From positions 262,169,958 to 262,233,957 of the forward strand of contig NC_080540.1 in assembly GCF_028640845.1 (NCBI RefSeq): DNA of 64,000 bases, written 5' to 3'. Under the pieces are notes generated by a model. The model was not told the origin of the DNA. It saw only the letters and a program-made list of their open reading frames with translations, and searched no databases. The first letter of the stretch is position 1, and every line of letters begins with the position of its first letter. Made by a program: the position numbers and the translations under genes. Shown here piece after piece: positions 59,178-64,000 of the stretch. Source of the stretch: Ahaetulla prasina. Its lineage: Eukaryota > Chordata > Lepidosauria > Squamata > Colubridae.

Positions 59178-59287
59178 CAGTAATTCTCATCCATGGCAAC
59201 TTGAAGATGTGTGAATGTCAACTCTCAGAATTCTCCAGCCAGCACAAAATCCACACATCTTAAAGCTGAGAAGGTTGGGAGACATTG
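59178..59287. mobile_element. Foldback hAT-like MITE
   Basis: Left arm CAGTAATTCTCATCCATGG, then CAACTTGAAGATGTGTGAA; right arm TCCACACATCTTAAAGCTG, then AGGTTGGGAGACATTG, imperfect inverted copies. Flanks CCTTAGAG (59170-59177) and CCTCAGAA (59288-59295) match at 6 of 8. Confidence 0.75.
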
Positions 59288-59295
59288 CCTCAGAA

Positions 59296-59984
59296 ACAAT
59301 AAACAAGCACAGTCTCACACCACTAATAGCAATACTCAGAATTCAGAGAAGCAGCATTTTAACTCCCCAAGACAAACTGTCACTGGCATCAGAGTGAGGA
59401 AAGGAGATTAAAGACCAGTTCCTTCTCAAAACTGCTGAGCTAGAATTGTTCAGGAAATTTAATACCATTTTTGAGGATTAAACAAAGGCCAAGGTTTCTT
59501 ATTACACAAAAAGTATTAAGTAGCTATTCAATTCAGGATTGTCTGTCTCCCACCTGGTATTCTGTCATATTTGGTCACTTCTAAATACATGTTATTACTC
59601 ACCTTTCCCTTCATCCTTTTTTTATTATCTCTACATATCTCATACAGTAAACTGGGATGCACAAAAGTGTTTGAGATAATATGTTTATAAAGGTGTCGTT
59701 AATATCTTTATAAATTGATATAAGAATCTTGGTTCTTTTATTAAGAAAAAAGATTCTAAATAAGCATCAACCCTCTTCCCTTTTTCCCCCACATGGCAGC
59801 TTTTTGCGCTAATACACCACAAGACAAAATTTATTTTCAGCCAATGTTCCAACTTTTGCAACAGATCAGAGAGTTCTGTTCTCTATTAAGATCTTCCATT
59901 ATAACTTTGTTTTATTTGATCAAAGTAATTAGCCAATTATAGAATATTCACTCAGACATACCATTTCTTTTACCTTGTGTTTGT
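59296..59984. other. Intergenic, nothing recognised
   Basis: No gene seen. Confidence 0.4.
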
Positions 59985-60156
59985 CAGGCACTCTTTAAAT
60001 AAGCTAGCTGTACCTGATCTCACTTGTAAATGGATCATAAACTTCCTAACAGACAGGAAGCAGCAAGTGAAGCTAGGCAAAATCACATCAGATACCTGCA
60101 CAATTAGCACAGGAGCCCTCCAGGGCTATGTGCTCTCTCCACTTCTCTCCATACCC

Positions 60157-60652
60157 CAGTCATGGCTAACTTTTTTCTCATCATGTGCCGAAAGCGTGCA
60201 CACGACAGGGCGCGTGCGTGCCAGCATCCATAATGCAATGCGGCCTTCCCTATGCTTGCATGTTCAACCCCCCCATGCTCCCCACGCCCCTGCGTATGCA
60301 TGTGTGACTTCCCCAATGCTCCCCACCCCCCGTTTTTGGTCTAGCAGGTCTCCCTGCAGCCTCCTGGGCCCAAAAATGGGCCATGGAAGGTGCACCACAC
60401 CTCTGTTGTCTCCCCTGCTCCCCATCCATGTGTGCATGATCCCCACCTTCCCATGCATGCACACGCAACCCGCCTATGCATGTGCACGTGTCTCCCGCAT
60501 TTGTCCTGCCCCCCCACATCCTGAAAACTGGCCGGTTGGAAGCGCATGCGCATGCATGCGTGATGGAACTCAGCTGGGAGACGGCTCACGTGCCTGCAGA
60601 GAGGGCTCTGCATGCCAGCTGTGGCACGCGTGCCATAGGTTTGCCATCATGG
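60157..60652. mobile_element. hAT-like MITE (family D) nested in CR1-L3, Z-DNA-prone interior
   Basis: Starts CAGTCATGGCTAACTTTTTT and ends ATAGGTTTGCCATCATGG. Flanks CCATACCC and CTACACAC match at 5 of 8; CR1-L3 continues across (TCTCTC to ACCAATGACTGC). The interior has alternating purine-pyrimidine runs such as GCGCATGCGCATGCATGCG. Confidence 0.75.
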
Positions 60653-60825
60653 CTACACACCAATGACTGCATCTCAAAAGATCCCTCTGTTAAAGTACTG
60701 AAGTTTGTAGATAAATTCAACGGTGATGGGTCTCATTCGAGACAACAAGGAATCTGCATACAGACATGAGGTTGAAAATTAGCCTTGTGTGCAACCAGAA
60801 TAATCTTGAATTAAATACACTCAAA

Positions 60826-61109
60826 TTTATTTATTTATTTTATTTATTTATTTATTTTGCATTTATATCCCGCCCTTCTCCGAAGACTCAGGGCGGCTTA
60901 CACTATGTCAAGCAATAGTCTTCATCCATTTGTATATTATATACAAAGTCAACTTATTGCCCCCAACAATCTGGGTCCTCATTTTACCTACCTTATAAAG
61001 GATGGAAGGCTGAGTCAACCTTGGGCCTGGTGGGGCTTGAACCTGCAGTAATTGCAAGCAGCTGCTGTTAATAACAGACTGTCTTACCAGTCTGAGCCAC
61101 AGAGGCCCC
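60826..61109 (-). repeat. tRNA-derived SINE nested in CR1-L3, minus strand
   Basis: At the left (TTTA)n, then CCGCCCTTCTCCGAAGACTC (3' domain reversed), body CCCAACAATCTGGGTCCTC, B-box region GGGGCTTGAACCTGC reversed, and right edge GAGCCACAGAGGCCCC. It interrupts the CR1-L3 run ACACTCAAA to GTAGAAATGG. Confidence 0.9.
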
Positions 61110-61590
61110 GTAGAAATGGTGGTAGATTTTAGGAGAAACCCTCCTATGCTACCACCTCTTACAATACTAGACAACACAGTATCAACAGTAGAGACCTTCA
61201 AGTTTCTAGGTTCTATTATATCTCAAGATTTAACATGGACACCCTAACATCAAAAAAGCACAAAAAATAATGTTCTTTCTGTGCCAACTCTGAAAGCTCA
61301 AACTGCCCAAAGAGCTGCTGATTCAGTTCTACAGAGGAATTACTGAGTCTGTCATCTGCACCTCTATAACTGTCTGGTTTGGCTCTGCAACCAAACAAAA
61401 CAGACACAGACTTCAACGGATAATTAGAACTGCAGGAAAAACAATTGCTACTAACTTGCCTTCCATTGAGGACCTGTATACTGCACGGGAGTAAAAAGGG
61501 GGGCTGTGAAAATATCTACAGACCCCTCACATCCTATGCTCCAAATACAAATTCCTTGTGTGTCCAATCACACTTGGCCAATAAAGAATT

Positions 61591-61637
61591 CTATTCTATT
61601 CTATTCTATTCTATTCTATTCTATTCTATTCTATTCT
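61591..61637 (+). repeat. (ATTCT)n microsatellite seeded by CR1-L3
   Basis: About nine ATTCT units directly after the LINE 3' end. Confidence 0.95.
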
Positions 61638-63385
61638 TTATATAGAAAAAAGAAATGATGTGTTCTTTGCCACAATCTAATGGTTGTCTGGCTTTTTGCT
61701 GCCTAGGTATGATAGCCGTATTATGTTTGATATCCATCCAAAAATTAATATGTTTCTTTTAGCATTGATCTCAAACTTTATTAGATGAGATATGCTCTTT
61801 ATTTCATCTTGTAGATTTAAAAAAAATGGAAAAGAAAGAAAAACCTTTTTATTACTTTCACTGCTATTCCACTATTCTCTTCTTGGCAGCTCTTTTAAAA
61901 GTAACTGCCTATATACCAAGGACATTCACAATTATTATTGTTACCTTTGCTTCTTATCAGAAGGTTGGACAACCTTTTTTTGTCAAAGACTGTATTCAGT
62001 TTTGTGTCATGTACTAAGATCAGACTTCAAAAACCGGTTTGGTCATTGAAAGCTGCCATGGGCTAAAGAATACAGGTAAGGCTTGAGAGTACCCAACCAA
62101 ACAAAATACTGGGATAAATACTTTTCATTAGTTGAATTAATATTTTGCCAGCCAGCTACTTCAAAGGAAGGGTGAAAAATGGATATTTTCATGTAACTGC
62201 CTAATAGTAGAATGCCAGAAACACAAAAACCTATGTATCCATCCCCCATTAGGTTTTGTGATGCATAATCATACCCAATTTTTTCAGTCAAGATATGGAC
62301 CAGTGACAAAATATGAGAAGCACCAATGAAACAGGTTTAATGCCTTATGTGCCTATTGTCCTACCAGTATATATTAGGCCCTGATGATGTTCCAAAATGC
62401 ACTGAAAACGTGGCTGTTCTCCCTGATACTGGCAGAATGATGGGTGGATCTTGGCAAGAACTTTGTTTTACTCTTATCATTCTATGTCTTTAACATTAAG
62501 GGATAAACATAGTCATCCACATTAAATAGCCTGATAAACATTCTCCATTAAAACAATGGAGATATAAATACTCTTTCTGGGACATTTGATAAATATTTCA
62601 TGCATGCAAGTTAGCATTTAGCCCTGGAATCTTTATGTAGACTTGTTTTTGGTAGCCTGTCTTGGCCAAAAAATACGTAATGAAGAACCAGCTGTGTGGC
62701 CTGAATTATATTGGTTACAAATCATTATTTTTCACAGAAAATCAATGTGGATATATCTTCAATCCTTATTCATATCCAAGTCCAAAGTAGGAGGGTTCCC
62801 AAAAACACCGCTAAGATAGGGTCTTCTTAAGGCTGGCAAAGTCTCAACAACAGAGAATTAATCCGGCTTACTGAACTTCTTTCTCATTGCATCATTTGTC
62901 AGTATATATATTTTTCTTTGTTTAGGTAGGGATATTAATTGAAAATGGGAATGCAAAAATGCACAAAGTGCTGAAATAGCTCTTATAATTTTATTTAACT
63001 AAGTACCTTGAATAAAAAACCATTGGTCCAATTGACAATTTCTATTACTGAATTCTTCTAGTACAATGGAAAAGACCTTTCCTTGTGTGGAGGTTCAGGT
63101 GATTGCCATTTAGACATTCTAAAATGACATACCATGCCAGATTGCCTGAAATTCAAAGTTCAGATGCATGAGATGTTTCAACATGCGCTGGTCTCCACAG
63201 ATCAAAACATACTGCTAGACGATGAGCTAGGACATTATAGAATCTGTGTGGATTGCATAGTAGATGGTAAAAAGATTTCTGAATTTTCTAAGCTATTTCC
63301 AGAACTTTAGACAGCTATTTCCAGAACTTTAGACAGTGCTGCAAAACTCATATAAGAAGACAGAAGTTGCATCTTAAATGAGATC
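61638..63385. other. Intergenic, nothing recognised
   Basis: AT-rich. A 23-bp duplication of the type TATTTCCAGAACTTTAGACAG occurs in tandem at about 63294-63336. No gene. Confidence 0.45.
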
Positions 63386-63393
63386 CTCTATCC

Positions 63394-63528
63394 CAGGGGT
63401 GTCAAACTTGCTGTGTCACAGTGGTGTCACGTGTCATATCACGACTTTTGCTTCCTTTGCTAAACTGGGCGTGGGCATGGGCAGCGCGTAAAACATCTGG
63501 CCTGCGGGCCGCAAATTTGACAATCCTC
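63394..63528. mobile_element. Short hAT-like MITE (family C), second copy
   Basis: Starts CAGGGGTGTCAAACTTG and ends GCAAATTTGACAATCCTC. Shares GCTAAACTGGGCGTGGGCATGG and CTGGCCTGCGGGCC with 38344-38484. No clear target duplication. Confidence 0.7.
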
Positions 63529-64000
63529 CCAAAACTCTATTATATAAGAAACACAAAAATATGGTAGTGTTTTATTTACAATGCAGCAGGCAAGCAGTAT
63601 TTGCAGCATTACATAAAAACACAAGTTATGAATTGCAGTTGGTCTTAGTTTCCTGGCATATGGATATTTGAGGTGAATGAATGTATCTTTGTAATATAAC
63701 AGCATACATACATAATATGAGGAGTATCTCATAGTTGTTATTCCAGAACCAGCATTGAAAGATGTCTGAATTAACAGTCCTGTGTCACATATTATCAATG
63801 ACATGATTTAGGGGAGAGTTGGACAATCTCCATTTCTAGAGCTGTAACTGGCCTTCAGCAAAATGTCTAAAGGCCTCTGTCATGGCTCAGAGCAGAGCTA
63901 TGACAAAAGCAGTCAGTCTTGCCTGGGGAAGAGAAGATGACAAACAAAAGGCAAAGAAAGAAAGGGAGAAGAGAAAAATGGATAGCATAAAATGAGCAGA
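63529..64000. other. Intergenic, nothing recognised
   Basis: No gene; the right edge is purine-rich (AGAAAGAAAGGGAGAAGAG). Confidence 0.4.

Larger units (their letters stand above)
59985..61637 (+). mobile_element. CR1-L3 LINE (snake type), second copy, 5'-truncated, with two insertions
   Basis: Reads LNKLAVPDLTCKWIINFLTD, then RKQQVKLGKITSDTCTIS and GALQGYVLSPLL (RT motif, here G-Y-V-L-S-P), matching 33800-33920. It resumes after 60652 (ACCAATGACTGCATCTC) and again after 61109 (GTAGAAATGGTGGTAGA). The 3' end is CAAATTCCTTGTGTGTCC then CACTTGGCCAATAAAG and (ATTCT)n. About 90 bp near 61535 are deleted relative to the other copy. Frameshifts throughout: dead. Confidence 0.87.

Noticed and set aside
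60341..60613. His/Cys/Met-rich frames at 60.1-60.7 kb, looking like metal-binding proteins
   Set aside because: They arise from CATG/TGCA-rich alternating sequence inside a hAT-like MITE, open on both strands in several frames.

Overview
The window is vertebrate genomic DNA, almost certainly from a snake. It starts inside ARRDC3, whose exon-intron structure and protein are plainly vertebrate. It carries two Sauria SINEs (a squamate SINE family). It also has two CR1-L3 LINE copies whose 3' ends run into (ATTCT)n arrays, the 'microsatellite seeding' known from snake genomes, and a long (GATA)n array. There is no prokaryotic content, CRISPR array, rRNA or intact tRNA gene.

Layout. 1-6.15 kb holds the last five coding exons of ARRDC3 (+ strand) and a long 3'UTR. 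From 6.15 to 47.6 kb there is no host gene I can support, only layered transposable elements in AT-rich DNA. The main ones are many short hAT-type elements (several with perfect 8-bp target duplications), TA-flanked inverted-repeat elements, a dead Tc1 copy, tRNA-derived SINEs, and pieces of L1, CR1/Rex-like and L2-like LINEs. Two large L2-like LINEs lie at 10.98-14.4 kb and 27.9-35.7 kb. The second is nearly full length, sits inside a small hAT element, and is itself interrupted by a CR1-L3 LINE that contains a SINE and a further L2 fragment. At 47.7-48.4 kb a CpG-rich, promoter-like block carries CCAAT, GC-box and E-box motifs and two adjacent AP-1/NRF2-type sites. 48.4-64 kb is again repeats, including two Sauria SINEs and a second CR1-L3 copy broken by a hAT element and a SINE.

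Most notable observations. (1) Both L2-like LINEs have, upstream of the endonuclease-reverse transcriptase ORF, a short frame resembling the eIF4E-binding segment of 4E-T (EIF4ENIF1), with the canonical Tyr (Phe in one copy) and the downstream Trp exactly 31 residues apart as in 4E-T. (2) Two copies of a hAT-type element, one with a perfect 8-bp target duplication, carry the same coiled-coil-like coding segment of about 130 codons, as in Pack-type transposons. (3) Another inverted-repeat element carries a fragment resembling the first exon of UBA2 with a splice donor. (4) The NRF2/AP-1 CpG block lies where the stress-induced lncRNA LUCAT1 lies in human, downstream of ARRDC3.

All assignments come from reading the sequence and from memory of families; no database search was possible.
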